A DNA stretch of 7,098 nt from Actinomycetota bacterium (lineage in GTDB: Bacteria; Actinomycetota; Actinomycetes; S36-B12): contig DMPC01000088.1 of assembly GCA_003456155.1 (NCBI GenBank), positions 13,211-20,308 of the forward strand, given 5' to 3'. The position numbers were made by a program, and so were the translations under genes. Below, in pieces: positions 1-5,609 of this stretch. Position 1 is the first letter of the stretch. Every line of letters begins with the position of its first letter. The notes beneath the pieces are model-generated. The model saw nothing but the letters and a program-made list of their open reading frames with translations, was not told the origin of the DNA and did no database searches.

Positions 1-630
1 CGACGCCGACTCGAACGCCTCGACACCCGACGGCGTCCCGATGACCTCCACCTCGGCAGCATGGCGACCGTAGGCGCGAAGCAGCAGTTCGCCGGCAGTG
101 CCGCGCAGGGTGACGGCGTCTGGTCCCTTGCGAGCCGGATACGTCGCTCCGCCACCGTCGGTGCGCTCGAGCACGACCCCGACAGGGACCCGGCGGAACA
201 GGAGTCGGGACATCGCGGTGAGCCGGCTCCACAGGGCATCCGCAAGGTCGCCCGGCAGTTCACGCACCTGCCACTCACCCGACCCGCGACGCACGTCCTC
301 GTGATGGACATAGAACTCCACGAGGTTCGCGGCGCCATCGACCCCGGGTAGCGAGAAGACGGAGAGCGTCGGCGGCCCGGTGCGAACCTTGCGGACGAGT
401 TCGGGGTAGGGCTGCGAGGCGATCGAGTCCTGGACGCGGTCGGTCCACCCCGCGAGCGGGGGGATCAGGATTCCGACTGCGGCGTCCGGTCGCGACTCGC
501 GCATGACGAGGTGGGCGGCAAGATCGGTGGTGGTCCAGCCCTCGCACAGCGTGGGAGCGACAGGGCCGCTCCGGAGCAGGAGCTCGGCCAGGGCGCGTCG
601 CTCCCGCCGGGCGTGCTGCGAGGCGCTCAT
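1..630 (-). CDS. TIGR03085 family metal-binding protein (MDMPI/DinB-like), C-terminus cut by window edge
   Basis: Reading the minus strand from ATG at 630 gives 210 uninterrupted codons to base 1 with no stop, so the gene is partial at its 3' end. Seen: CEGW at residues 29-32 followed by DLAAH (H40), and FYVHHEDVRR at 106-115 (H109, H110, E111). These match the helix-bundle metal-ligand pattern of the mycothiol-dependent maleylpyruvate isomerase N-terminal/DinB superfamily. The C-terminal stretch GTAGELLLRAYGR (177-189) is typical of the TIGR03085 actinobacterial subfamily, which often sits next to hisI. Family members run to about 200-215 residues, so only a few codons should be missing. It is a soluble cytoplasmic protein with no signal peptide. 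The substrate is unknown; a thiol-dependent transferase or isomerase role is inference from the superfamily. It is divergent from hisI across 33 bp, with no Shine-Dalgarno sequence but a -10-like CAGAGT, suggesting a leaderless message. Confidence 0.9.
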   Translation of the reverse strand, partial: MSASQHARRERRALAELLLRSGPVAPTLCEGWTTTDLAAHLVMRESRPDAAVGILIPPLAGWTDRVQDSIASQPYPELVRKVRTGPPTLSVFSLPGVDGAANLVEFYVHHEDVRRGSGEWQVRELPGDLADALWSRLTAMSRLLFRRVPVGVVLERTDGGGATYPARKGPDAVTLRGTAGELLLRAYGRHAAEVEVIGTPSGVEAFESAS

Positions 631-636
631 GGGTCG

Positions 637-642
637 ACTCTG
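637..642 (-). promoter_or_regulatory. Candidate leaderless -10 box for the TIGR03085 gene
   Basis: On the minus strand CAGAGT lies exactly 6 nt before the ATG at 630. It has the key A at position 2 and T at position 6 of an actinobacterial TANNNT -10. No Shine-Dalgarno sequence is visible, so transcription would start at the A of the ATG. No convincing -35 is seen. Confidence 0.45.
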
Positions 643-651
643 GCACACCGG

Positions 652-657
652 CACAAT
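652..657 (+). promoter_or_regulatory. Candidate leaderless -10 box for hisI
   Basis: CACAAT ends 6 nt before the hisI ATG at 664, matching TATAAT at four of six positions. No purine-rich ribosome site separates it from the start, which fits a leaderless transcript for the hisI-trpE unit. It lies only 9 bp from the opposing -10 of the divergent gene. Confidence 0.5.
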
Positions 658-663
658 GGGCGC

Positions 664-1035
664 ATGTCCCCGGAGGAGATCGCGGCGTTCCTCGACCGCA
701 CGCAGTTCACCCCGGAGGGGCTTGTGCCGGCGATCGCCCAGCAGTGGGACTCCCGTGAGGTGCTGATGATGGCCTGGATGGATGAGGCTGCCCTGCGCGA
801 GACCCTCCAGACCGGCCGGGCGGTCTACTTCAGTCGCAGCCGTCAGCAGCGCTGGGCGAAGGGTGACACGTCCGGTCACGTGCAGCAGGTTCGTGAGGTG
901 CGCCTGGACTGCGACGGCGATACCGTCCTGCTGCTTGTCGACCAGACTGGCGGTGCCTGTCACACCGGCGATCGCACCTGCTTCGACGCCGACGGCATCG
1001 TCGTCGCCGAGGGAATGTCGGAGCAGGATCGATGA
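664..1035 (+). CDS. hisI: Phosphoribosyl-AMP cyclohydrolase
   Basis: This 123-residue cytoplasmic enzyme opens the adenine ring of phosphoribosyl-AMP, the third step of histidine biosynthesis. Seen: SRSRQQRWAKGDTSGH (57-72) is the family signature; DCDGD (82-86) supplies the Mg-binding aspartates D82, D84 and D86; C83, C99 and C106 (in GGACHTGDRTCF) form the zinc site. The length is that of a stand-alone HisI, with no HisE pyrophosphohydrolase domain fused. The open frame extends upstream to 511, but that would run through the divergent gene. ATG 664 is preferred because family homology begins there and a -10-like CACAAT precedes it by 6 nt. It overlaps trpE by 4 bp (ATGA), so the two are translationally coupled. 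This links the His and Trp pathways, both PRPP consumers, on one message. Confidence 0.96.
   Translation: MSPEEIAAFLDRTQFTPEGLVPAIAQQWDSREVLMMAWMDEAALRETLQTGRAVYFSRSRQQRWAKGDTSGHVQQVREVRLDCDGDTVLLLVDQTGGACHTGDRTCFDADGIVVAEGMSEQDR
1020..1023 (+). promoter_or_regulatory. Shine-Dalgarno sequence for trpE
   Basis: GGAG inside the end of hisI lies 8 nt upstream of the trpE ATG at 1032. Together with the ATGA overlap it supports this start and translational coupling to hisI. Confidence 0.55.
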
Positions 1036-2597
1036 CCGACTTCACGGGCGCTGTCGCGCCTGACCTCGCCACCTTCCGCGAACTGGCTCGTGACCGACGC
1101 GTCATCCCGGTCGTGCGGCGACTGCTGTCCGACGGGCTGACGGCCGTCGGCCTGTTCGATGTGCTGTGCGGCGATCGTGCCGGCACCTTCCTCCTGGAGT
1201 CCGCCGAGCAGGGCCGGACGTGGTCGCGCTTCTCGTTCGTGGGCGTGCACTGCGCCGCGATGCTCACGGAGCGTGACGGTCAGGCCGTGTGGCTGGGCAG
1301 GGCACCCGTGGGTGTCCCGCGGGAAGGCAGCGCCCTGGAGGTGCTCCGCGACACCGTGGCGCTGCTGCGTACCCCGGCGCTCCCTGATCTGCCGCCGCTC
1401 ACCGGCGGACTCGTCGGCTATCTGACCTATGACGCGGTGCGTGCGTGGGAGCGCGTGCCCGACGACAACCCCGACACCCTCGGCATCCCCGACATGGGCT
1501 TCCTGCTGGCGACCGATCTGGCCGTCCTCGACCACGCCGACGGGTCGGTTCTCCTCATCGCCAATGCCATCAACTACGACGCCACCGACGAGCGTGTCGA
1601 CGAGGCCTGGCACGACGCCGTCCAGCGTCTGGATCGCATGCAGCAGCAGCTCGCTGCGCCGATGGCACTGGGAGTGGCGACCTATGACCGCGCGGCTGCC
1701 ATCGACGTGGAGTCCGCGACTCCTCCTGCCGAGTTCCTCGCCCAGGTGGAGACGGCGAAGGAGTACATCCGCGCGGGCGATGCCTTTCAGGTCGTGGTGT
1801 CGCAGCGCTACTCGGTTCCCTGCTCGGCCTCCGCTCGCGACGTCTACCGGGTGCTGCGCGCGACGAATCCGAGCCCGTACATGTACCTGATCCGCGTCCC
1901 GTCGCTGGAGGATCCGAACGCAGGGGCCCCGCCGGACGAGCTCCCGCAGCAGGTGGCATTCGACATCGTGGGCTCCTCGCCGGAGGCGCTCGTGACGGTT
2001 CAGGCGGGGCAGTGTGTCCTGCATCCCATCGCAGGCACCCGACGCCGCGGAGTGACGGCTGAGGAGGACGTCGCGCTGGCCGAGGAGCTCAGCGCCGACG
2101 TCAAGGAGCGCGCCGAGCACGTCATGCTCGTCGATCTCGCCCGCAACGACCTCGGGCGCGTGTGCCGGCCGGGATCCGTCGGGGTCGTGGAGTTCATGAG
2201 CGTCGAGCGGTACTCCCATGTGATGCACCTCGTCTCGACGGTCACCGGACTCCTGGACGAAGGCCGCGCCGCCTACGACGTCCTGGCGGCGACCTTCCCC
2301 GCCGGCACCCTGTCCGGAGCGCCCAAGCCTCGGGCGATGGCGATCATCGACGAGCTGGAGCCGCTGCGGCGCGGGCTGTACGGCGGCTGCGTCGGCTACT
2401 TCGACTTCGCCGGAAACCTCGACGCGGCGATCGCCATTCGCACAGCGCTGGTCAAGGATGGTGTTGCGCACGTCCAGGCAGGCGCTGGCATCGTGGCCGA
2501 CTCGCTGCCCCAGGCTGAGGCCGATGAGTGTGCCAACAAGGCGGCGGCCGTGCTGCGCGCTGTCGCCGCGGCCCAGACCCTGATGGCTGCACGGTGA
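1032..2597 (+). CDS. trpE: Anthranilate synthase component I
   Basis: This 521-residue cytoplasmic enzyme converts chorismate to anthranilate using ammonia from a TrpG glutaminase partner, which is not in this window. Seen: the N-terminal Anth_synt_I_N region carries LLES (54-57), the conserved motif whose serine takes part in tryptophan feedback binding in characterised TrpE. The C-terminal chorismate-binding domain (about 235-510) has NPSPYMY (279-285), PIAGT (332-336), ERAEHVMLVDLARNDLGRV (359-377), PAGTLSGAPK (423-432) and the QAGAGIVADS segment (482-491). Motifs are intact, so the enzyme should be active and feedback-sensitive. Residues 288-309 look like a short insertion before FDIVGSSPEAL. 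The start is an ATGA overlap with hisI; the end overlaps the next gene by GTGA. There is no room for a leader peptide, attenuator or T-box directly before trpE, so control must come from the hisI promoter or from the protein. PabB is less likely given the neighbours. Confidence 0.96.
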   Translation: MTDFTGAVAPDLATFRELARDRRVIPVVRRLLSDGLTAVGLFDVLCGDRAGTFLLESAEQGRTWSRFSFVGVHCAAMLTERDGQAVWLGRAPVGVPREGSALEVLRDTVALLRTPALPDLPPLTGGLVGYLTYDAVRAWERVPDDNPDTLGIPDMGFLLATDLAVLDHADGSVLLIANAINYDATDERVDEAWHDAVQRLDRMQQQLAAPMALGVATYDRAAAIDVESATPPAEFLAQVETAKEYIRAGDAFQVVVSQRYSVPCSASARDVYRVLRATNPSPYMYLIRVPSLEDPNAGAPPDELPQQVAFDIVGSSPEALVTVQAGQCVLHPIAGTRRRGVTAEEDVALAEELSADVKERAEHVMLVDLARNDLGRVCRPGSVGVVEFMSVERYSHVMHLVSTVTGLLDEGRAAYDVLAATFPAGTLSGAPKPRAMAIIDELEPLRRGLYGGCVGYFDFAGNLDAAIAIRTALVKDGVAHVQAGAGIVADSLPQAEADECANKAAAVLRAVAAAQTLMAAR

Positions 2598-3163
2598 CGA
2601 CCTCACCGGTCCGGGCCTATGTGACGGCCCTCGTGCTCGTCACGGCAGGGACAGCGGGCCTGGTCATCGCCTTCTCGCTGCCGTGGCTGACGCTTGCCGC
2701 CGTGCTCGGCATCGTGGCGACACGCGGTCCGGCTCGTCGCGTTGTGGGGGCTCTTCTGGTGCTCGCGGGGCTCGGCTCCGTCGTCGCGGCCCTCGCACCG
2801 GTGGCCTCGTCCGGCTCGGTCGAAGCGCTCGGCGCGGTCGGCGGAGTCCTGGTGATGCTCGGCGGCGCCTGGACCCTGGCCCGGGGTGCCACCTGGCCGG
2901 CGATGGGTGCCCGGTACGACGGCGCCAGGCCCGCGAGCAGATCGCCGCGGCCGCTCAGCGCATGGGAGGCCCAGGATCGCGGACTGGATCCGACCCTGGA
3001 TCCGACCCCGGATCCGACCCCGAATCCCACCCTGGATCCGACCCTGGATGCGGTCAGCGAGCCGATCGATGTGGGGCCCCGTGACACGGGTGGCGACCGG
3101 ACACGTGACCCACGCGACGGCGGCCCGCCTGCTGATCGGACCACCACGTCGGCATCTGATTGA
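2594..3163 (+). CDS. Trp biosynthesis-associated membrane protein (TIGR02234-like) with LDPT-repeat tail
   Basis: The gene encodes 189 residues from GTG 2594, which overlaps the trpE stop (GTGA); no clear Shine-Dalgarno sequence, so probably coupled. Seen: hydrophobic segments at about 10-42, 50-70 and 77-96; a positive linker TRGPARR (43-49); the family hallmark WPAMGARYD (101-109); and WEAQDRGLDPT (124-134), which matches the conserved W-x-A-L-D-R-G-x-D-P-T tail of this family. From residue 131 the DPT is expanded into tandem LDPT/PDPT/PNPT units to about 152, followed by a charged, probably disordered tail (D/R/G/P rich). The family normally shows a longer extracytoplasmic stretch after the first helix (after the P-W of SLPW here, 28-31); this copy appears shortened. 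The biochemical function of the family is unknown; its recurrent place beside trpE in actinobacteria suggests a link to tryptophan metabolism, by inference only. Confidence 0.85.
   Translation: MTTSPVRAYVTALVLVTAGTAGLVIAFSLPWLTLAAVLGIVATRGPARRVVGALLVLAGLGSVVAALAPVASSGSVEALGAVGGVLVMLGGAWTLARGATWPAMGARYDGARPASRSPRPLSAWEAQDRGLDPTLDPTPDPTPNPTLDPTLDAVSEPIDVGPRDTGGDRTRDPRDGGPPADRTTTSASD
2984..3049 (+). repeat. 12-bp tandem repeat, about 5.5 copies, coding for (L/P)DPT
   Basis: Units start at 2984, 2996, 3008, 3020 and 3032, with a half unit at 3044. The consensus is CTGGATCCGACC. Units 1, 2 and 5 are identical, unit 3 has one change (CCGGATCCGACC) and unit 4 three (CCGAATCCCACC). The period is a multiple of three, so copy-number change stays in frame of the membrane protein (residues 131-152). 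Confidence 0.95.
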
Positions 3164-3165
3164 AT
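3160..3165 (+). promoter_or_regulatory. Weak candidate -10 box for the HGxxPAAW gene
   Basis: TTGAAT ends 6 nt before ATG 3172 and overlaps the stop codon of the preceding gene. It has T1, A5 and T6 of TATAAT but lacks A2, so it is the weakest of the six candidates. Readthrough from the trpE unit is an alternative. Confidence 0.25.
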
Positions 3166-3171
3166 GCCTTC

Positions 3172-3393
3172 ATGTCGCAGCAGCAGTCGACCCAGGCCCC
3201 TCACGACAACCACGGGTCCACCCCGGCCGCGTGGACGACCGTCATCATCATCACGATCGCCTTCATCCTGGGCACGCTGGCGGTGATCCTCGGCAACTGG
3301 CCGCTCTTCTGGGGCAGCGCCGCGCTCGTCGTGGTCGGCCCGATCGTCGGAACCATCATGTCGAAGGCCGGGCTGGGCAAGACCAGGCACTGA
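3172..3393 (+). CDS. HGxxPAAW family small membrane protein
   Basis: This is a 73-residue protein. Seen: a polar, glutamine-rich N-terminus, the family-defining HGSTPAAW motif (14-21), then two hydrophobic helices at about 22-40 and 46-63 separated by the short GNWPLFWG turn, and a basic C-terminus (KAGLGKTRH). This is the standard layout and size of the actinobacterial HGxxPAAW family, which is found in trp neighbourhoods; its function is unknown. ATG 3172 is chosen because it places the motif at the usual distance. A TTG at 3160 would overlap the upstream stop (TTGA) and add four residues, and cannot be excluded. No Shine-Dalgarno sequence precedes either start. The stop codon sits in the loop of a perfect 8-bp inverted repeat, suggesting that transcription may end here. 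Confidence 0.88.
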   Translation: MSQQQSTQAPHDNHGSTPAAWTTVIIITIAFILGTLAVILGNWPLFWGSAALVVVGPIVGTIMSKAGLGKTRH

Positions 3394-3406
3394 CCCACGG
3401 TCTTGC
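3377..3406 (+). terminator. Perfect 8-bp inverted repeat around the HGxxPAAW stop codon, candidate terminator
   Basis: GCAAGACC (3377-3384) pairs perfectly with GGTCTTGC (3399-3406) around a 14-nt loop that contains the TGA stop. No T-tract follows, so it is not a canonical intrinsic terminator; U-poor hairpins do occur at gene ends in actinobacteria. Its place between the trp genes and the two-component system makes a boundary role plausible. The same dyad could instead be a protein-binding site. Confidence 0.4.
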
Positions 3407-3410
3407 GCGA

Positions 3411-3428
3411 TCCTGACACGCTCCTGAC
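3411..3428 (+). promoter_or_regulatory. Direct repeat TCCTGAC x2, candidate OmpR-family binding site
   Basis: TCCTGAC occurs at 3411-3417 and again at 3422-3428, 11 bp (about one helical turn) apart. This is the arrangement bound by dimers of OmpR/PhoB-type regulators. It lies 55-72 bp upstream of the response regulator start. A related CTGACCC occurs at 3390-3396. Autoregulation by the adjacent regulator is inference. Confidence 0.4.
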
Positions 3429-3470
3429 CCCGAGCAGACGGCATGCCTCATCATCGAGGTCCAGGTCTGC

Positions 3471-3476
3471 GACCCT
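3471..3476 (+). promoter_or_regulatory. Candidate leaderless -10 box for the response regulator
   Basis: GACCCT ends 6 nt before GTG 3483 and keeps A2 and T6 of TANNNT. There is no Shine-Dalgarno sequence before the start. The weak -10 and absent -35 would fit an activator-dependent promoter. Confidence 0.35.
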
Positions 3477-3482
3477 TGTCCT

Positions 3483-4190
3483 GTGACCGCTGAAGCCTCC
3501 CGTGGCCTCGTCCTCATCGTCGAGGACGAGCGGGCCATCTCCGACCTGCTTCGCCTGTATGTCTCGCGCGAGGGCTTCGGTGTGCACGTGGCGACCGATG
3601 GTCAGTCCGCTCTCGCGGCGGCGCGCACGATGCACCCTGTCGCGATCGTCCTCGACGTAGGCCTGCCGATCATGGACGGCACCGAGGTGTGCCGGCGGCT
3701 TCGGGCCGACGGCGACTGGGTGCCCATCCTCTTCTGCACGGCACGCGACGACGAGGTCGACCGCGTGCTGGGTCTGGAGCTCGGCGCCGATGACTACATC
3801 ACCAAGCCCTTCAGTCCCCGGGAGGTGGTCGCGCGCATCAAGTCCGTGGTTCGCCGTGCCTCGCTCATCGCGCCGGACGAGGCGCCGCTCGAGCTCGGCG
3901 GCGTGACGGTCGACCTCGTGACCCGGCGGGTGACCGTGGATGCTGTGCCGGTCACCCTGACCGCCACTGAGTTCGACCTTCTCGCGCACCTGATGCGCCA
4001 TCCGGGGCGCGTCTACAGCAGGGATCAGCTGCTGTCGGAGGTGTGGGGATACGCGGCCGTCGTCGGGACGCGGACGGTCGACGTGCACATTGCGCAGGTG
4101 CGATCCAAGCTCGGTGATGCCAGCCCGATCCGCACCGTGCGTGGTGTGGGCTACTCCGCGGAGAGTCCGGAGAGCCTGGAGACGTCGTGA
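3483..4190 (+). CDS. OmpR/PhoB-family response regulator
   Basis: This is a 235-residue cytoplasmic transcription factor. Seen: a receiver domain at about 8-122 with acidic pocket E14/D15, phospho-acceptor D58 (IVLDVGLPIMDG), T86 (FCTAR) and K108 (GADDYITKPF), all the residues needed for phosphorylation. A winged-helix DNA-binding domain at about 135-227 carries TLTATEFDLLAHL (158-170), RTVDVHIAQVRSKLG (197-211) and IRTVRGVGY (216-224). GTG 3483 gives the usual short lead into the receiver domain and is preceded by a -10-like GACCCT at leaderless spacing. The gene overlaps the downstream kinase by GTGA, so the pair is co-expressed. The signal and regulon cannot be read from the sequence. A TCCTGAC direct repeat upstream is a candidate target for autoregulation. 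Its place inside a trp gene cluster is unusual. Confidence 0.95.
   Translation: MTAEASRGLVLIVEDERAISDLLRLYVSREGFGVHVATDGQSALAAARTMHPVAIVLDVGLPIMDGTEVCRRLRADGDWVPILFCTARDDEVDRVLGLELGADDYITKPFSPREVVARIKSVVRRASLIAPDEAPLELGGVTVDLVTRRVTVDAVPVTLTATEFDLLAHLMRHPGRVYSRDQLLSEVWGYAAVVGTRTVDVHIAQVRSKLGDASPIRTVRGVGYSAESPESLETS
4178..4181 (+). promoter_or_regulatory. Shine-Dalgarno sequence deciding the histidine kinase start
   Basis: GGAG lies 5 nt before GTG 4187. This favours the GTG overlapping the regulator stop over the in-frame ATG at 4223, whose only upstream purine run is GGTGG. Confidence 0.55.
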
Positions 4191-5569
4191 GCCCGTCGAC
4201 TCGCCATGCGAACGGTGGTCGCATGAGCCTTGTGACGCGCACCGTCCTGCTGGTCTCCGCGATCGCCGCCATCGCGGCAATCGTCGCGGGGCTCGCGTCC
4301 TACCCCTTGGTCCGCAACGCGGCCGAGCAGCAGACACGGGGTGATCTCGTCCGGCTCGCGGACCTGACCGCCACGGCACTCGATCGTGGCGACACCGGTC
4401 GACGAGGTGAACCTCTGCCGCGACAGCTGATGCTCGCGCTGCGGGCCGAGCAGATCACCGGCTACCTGGTGATCATCGGCAGCGCGCCACCCCCGGGTGT
4501 CTCCGATGCACTCATGGCCGACGTGCTCTCAGGTCGACCGATCTCGGCGACGGGGGAGACGGCCGAGGGGTCCATCCTCATCGAGGGCAGGCCGCTGGCC
4601 TCCGGTGCCGCCGTCATCCTCGAGCAACCGCTGACGGTCGTCGGCGTGCAGACCATCGACGCAGTGCGCCGCCTGGTGGTCGGCCTGCTCATCGGCCTGC
4701 TGATCGCCGTGCCGATCGGATACTGGGCCGCTCGCCGCCTGATCCGGCCGCTTCGGGCTGCCCGGGATGCGGCGAACCTGATGGCCACCGGATCGCGGGA
4801 CCTCACCCTCCAGCCGGAGGGCCCGATGGAGATCGCCGACATCGCGGAGAGCCTGAACCACCTGAACAGCGCGCTGGTCACCTCGGAGGGCCGGCAGCGG
4901 GAGTTCCTGCTGTCGGTCTCGCACGAGCTGCGTACCCCGCTGACCGCGGTGAAGGGCTACGCCGAGGCACTGGCCGACGGGGTCATCGAGGGGGAGGATG
5001 TCGCCCGAACAGGGGCGACGGTCGCTCTCGAGGCAGCCCGACTCGACCGACTCGTGACCGACCTGCTCGACCTGGCGCGTCTGGGGGCCGTGGACTTCCC
5101 GATCGTCGGCGTTGAGGTCGATCTCGTCGAACTCGGACGCGAGGCCGGCGATGTGTGGCGCGATCGTGCGGAGCGCGAGGGGCTCACGGCCATCGTCGAA
5201 CTGCCGGAGGCGCCCCTCCTCGTGACGACGGATCCCATCCGCGTTCGCCAGATCATCGACAACCTGGCCGAGAACGCCCTGCGCGTCTCGCCACCGGACT
5301 CGGTGATGGTGCTCTCGATCCGCGCCGACGGTCCCGGTGCTGTCGTGGAGGTCCGTGACTCGGGCCCTGGGCTCACCGATGACGACCGCTCGGTGGCCTT
5401 CGAGCCGGGGGCGCTGCACGAGAGGTATCGCGGGGTGCGTCCGGTGGGCACCGGGCTCGGACTGGCGCTCGTCGGCCGGCTGGCGTCGGGGCTCGGTGGG
5501 CGAGCCGAGGTGGGGGAGGCTGCGGAGGGGGGCGCTCGGTTCAGCGTCCACCTGCCGGCGGCGCCATGA
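4187..5569 (+). CDS. Sensor histidine kinase, HAMP type, partner of the response regulator
   Basis: This is a 460-residue membrane kinase that should autophosphorylate on histidine and pass phosphate to D58 of the upstream regulator. Seen: a first membrane helix at about 18-41; an extracytoplasmic sensor region at about 43-158 with no motif I recognise; a second helix at about 162-180; and a HAMP domain from RRLIRPLRAARDAA (183-196) to about 235. The HisKA H-box is SVSHELRTPLTAVKGY (243-258) with H246. The ATPase domain has an N-box around DNLAENAL (358-365), G1 DSGPGL (391-396), F-box-like AFEPG (404-408) and G2 GTGLGLAL (421-428). All catalytic motifs are intact. GTG 4187 overlaps the regulator stop and has a GGAG 5 nt upstream; ATG 4223 would remove 12 residues and is a possible alternative. 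The sensed ligand is unknown; tryptophan or an envelope signal would be speculation. Confidence 0.95.
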   Translation: MSPSTRHANGGRMSLVTRTVLLVSAIAAIAAIVAGLASYPLVRNAAEQQTRGDLVRLADLTATALDRGDTGRRGEPLPRQLMLALRAEQITGYLVIIGSAPPPGVSDALMADVLSGRPISATGETAEGSILIEGRPLASGAAVILEQPLTVVGVQTIDAVRRLVVGLLIGLLIAVPIGYWAARRLIRPLRAARDAANLMATGSRDLTLQPEGPMEIADIAESLNHLNSALVTSEGRQREFLLSVSHELRTPLTAVKGYAEALADGVIEGEDVARTGATVALEAARLDRLVTDLLDLARLGAVDFPIVGVEVDLVELGREAGDVWRDRAEREGLTAIVELPEAPLLVTTDPIRVRQIIDNLAENALRVSPPDSVMVLSIRADGPGAVVEVRDSGPGLTDDDRSVAFEPGALHERYRGVRPVGTGLGLALVGRLASGLGGRAEVGEAAEGGARFSVHLPAAP

Positions 5570-5597
5570 CCGCCCGCCTGAATGCCCCACCAGGGCG

Positions 5598-5603
5598 TAC
5601 CCT
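5598..5603 (+). promoter_or_regulatory. Candidate leaderless -10 box for the DUF2752 gene
   Basis: TACCCT, a full TANNNT match, ends exactly 6 nt before ATG 5610, so the mRNA would begin at the start codon. The adjacent GAGGG abuts the ATG with no spacing and cannot act as a normal Shine-Dalgarno sequence. It is half covered by a 10-bp palindrome at 5600-5609. Confidence 0.5.
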
Positions 5604-5609
5604 CGAGGG
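5600..5609. promoter_or_regulatory. 10-bp palindrome overlapping the DUF2752 promoter
   Basis: CCCTCGAGGG is a perfect palindrome covering the end of the candidate -10 and running up to the ATG at 5610. AGGG at 5592-5595 adds another half-site pairing with CCCT at 5600-5603. It is placed where a repressor could block initiation, but a dyad this short may arise by chance in GC-rich DNA. Confidence 0.25.

Noticed and set aside
275..646. 123-codon minus-strand frame starting at 646
   Set aside because: It is in a different frame from the TIGR03085 gene, which reads through from 630 to the window edge with recognisable family motifs.
511..663. Upstream in-frame extension of hisI
   Set aside because: It would overlap the divergent gene, has no HisI homology, and lies before a well-placed -10 and ATG at 664.
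1000..1031. trp leader peptide, attenuator or T-box before trpE
   Set aside because: trpE overlaps hisI by 4 bp, and the upstream bases encode conserved-length HisI; no Trp-codon run or alternative hairpins seen.
960..2606. 548-codon open frame on the minus strand opposite trpE
   Set aside because: It is a shadow of trpE caused by high GC; the product is low-complexity R/H/G-rich with no recognisable domain, while the plus strand carries every TrpE motif.
3426..3461. Possible hairpin GACCCCG/CGAGGTC between the HGxxPAAW and regulator genes
   Set aside because: It contains an internal mismatch and a long loop, and is weaker than the perfect dyad at 3377-3406.
3201..4379. 392-codon minus-strand frame opposite the HGxxPAAW gene and the response regulator
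   Set aside because: Antisense to a well-supported regulator with intact receiver and winged-helix motifs; no domain is seen in the antisense product.
5557..5574. GGCGG/CCGCC stem around the kinase stop codon
   Set aside because: Only 5 bp with an 8-nt loop and no T-tract; expected often by chance at this GC content.
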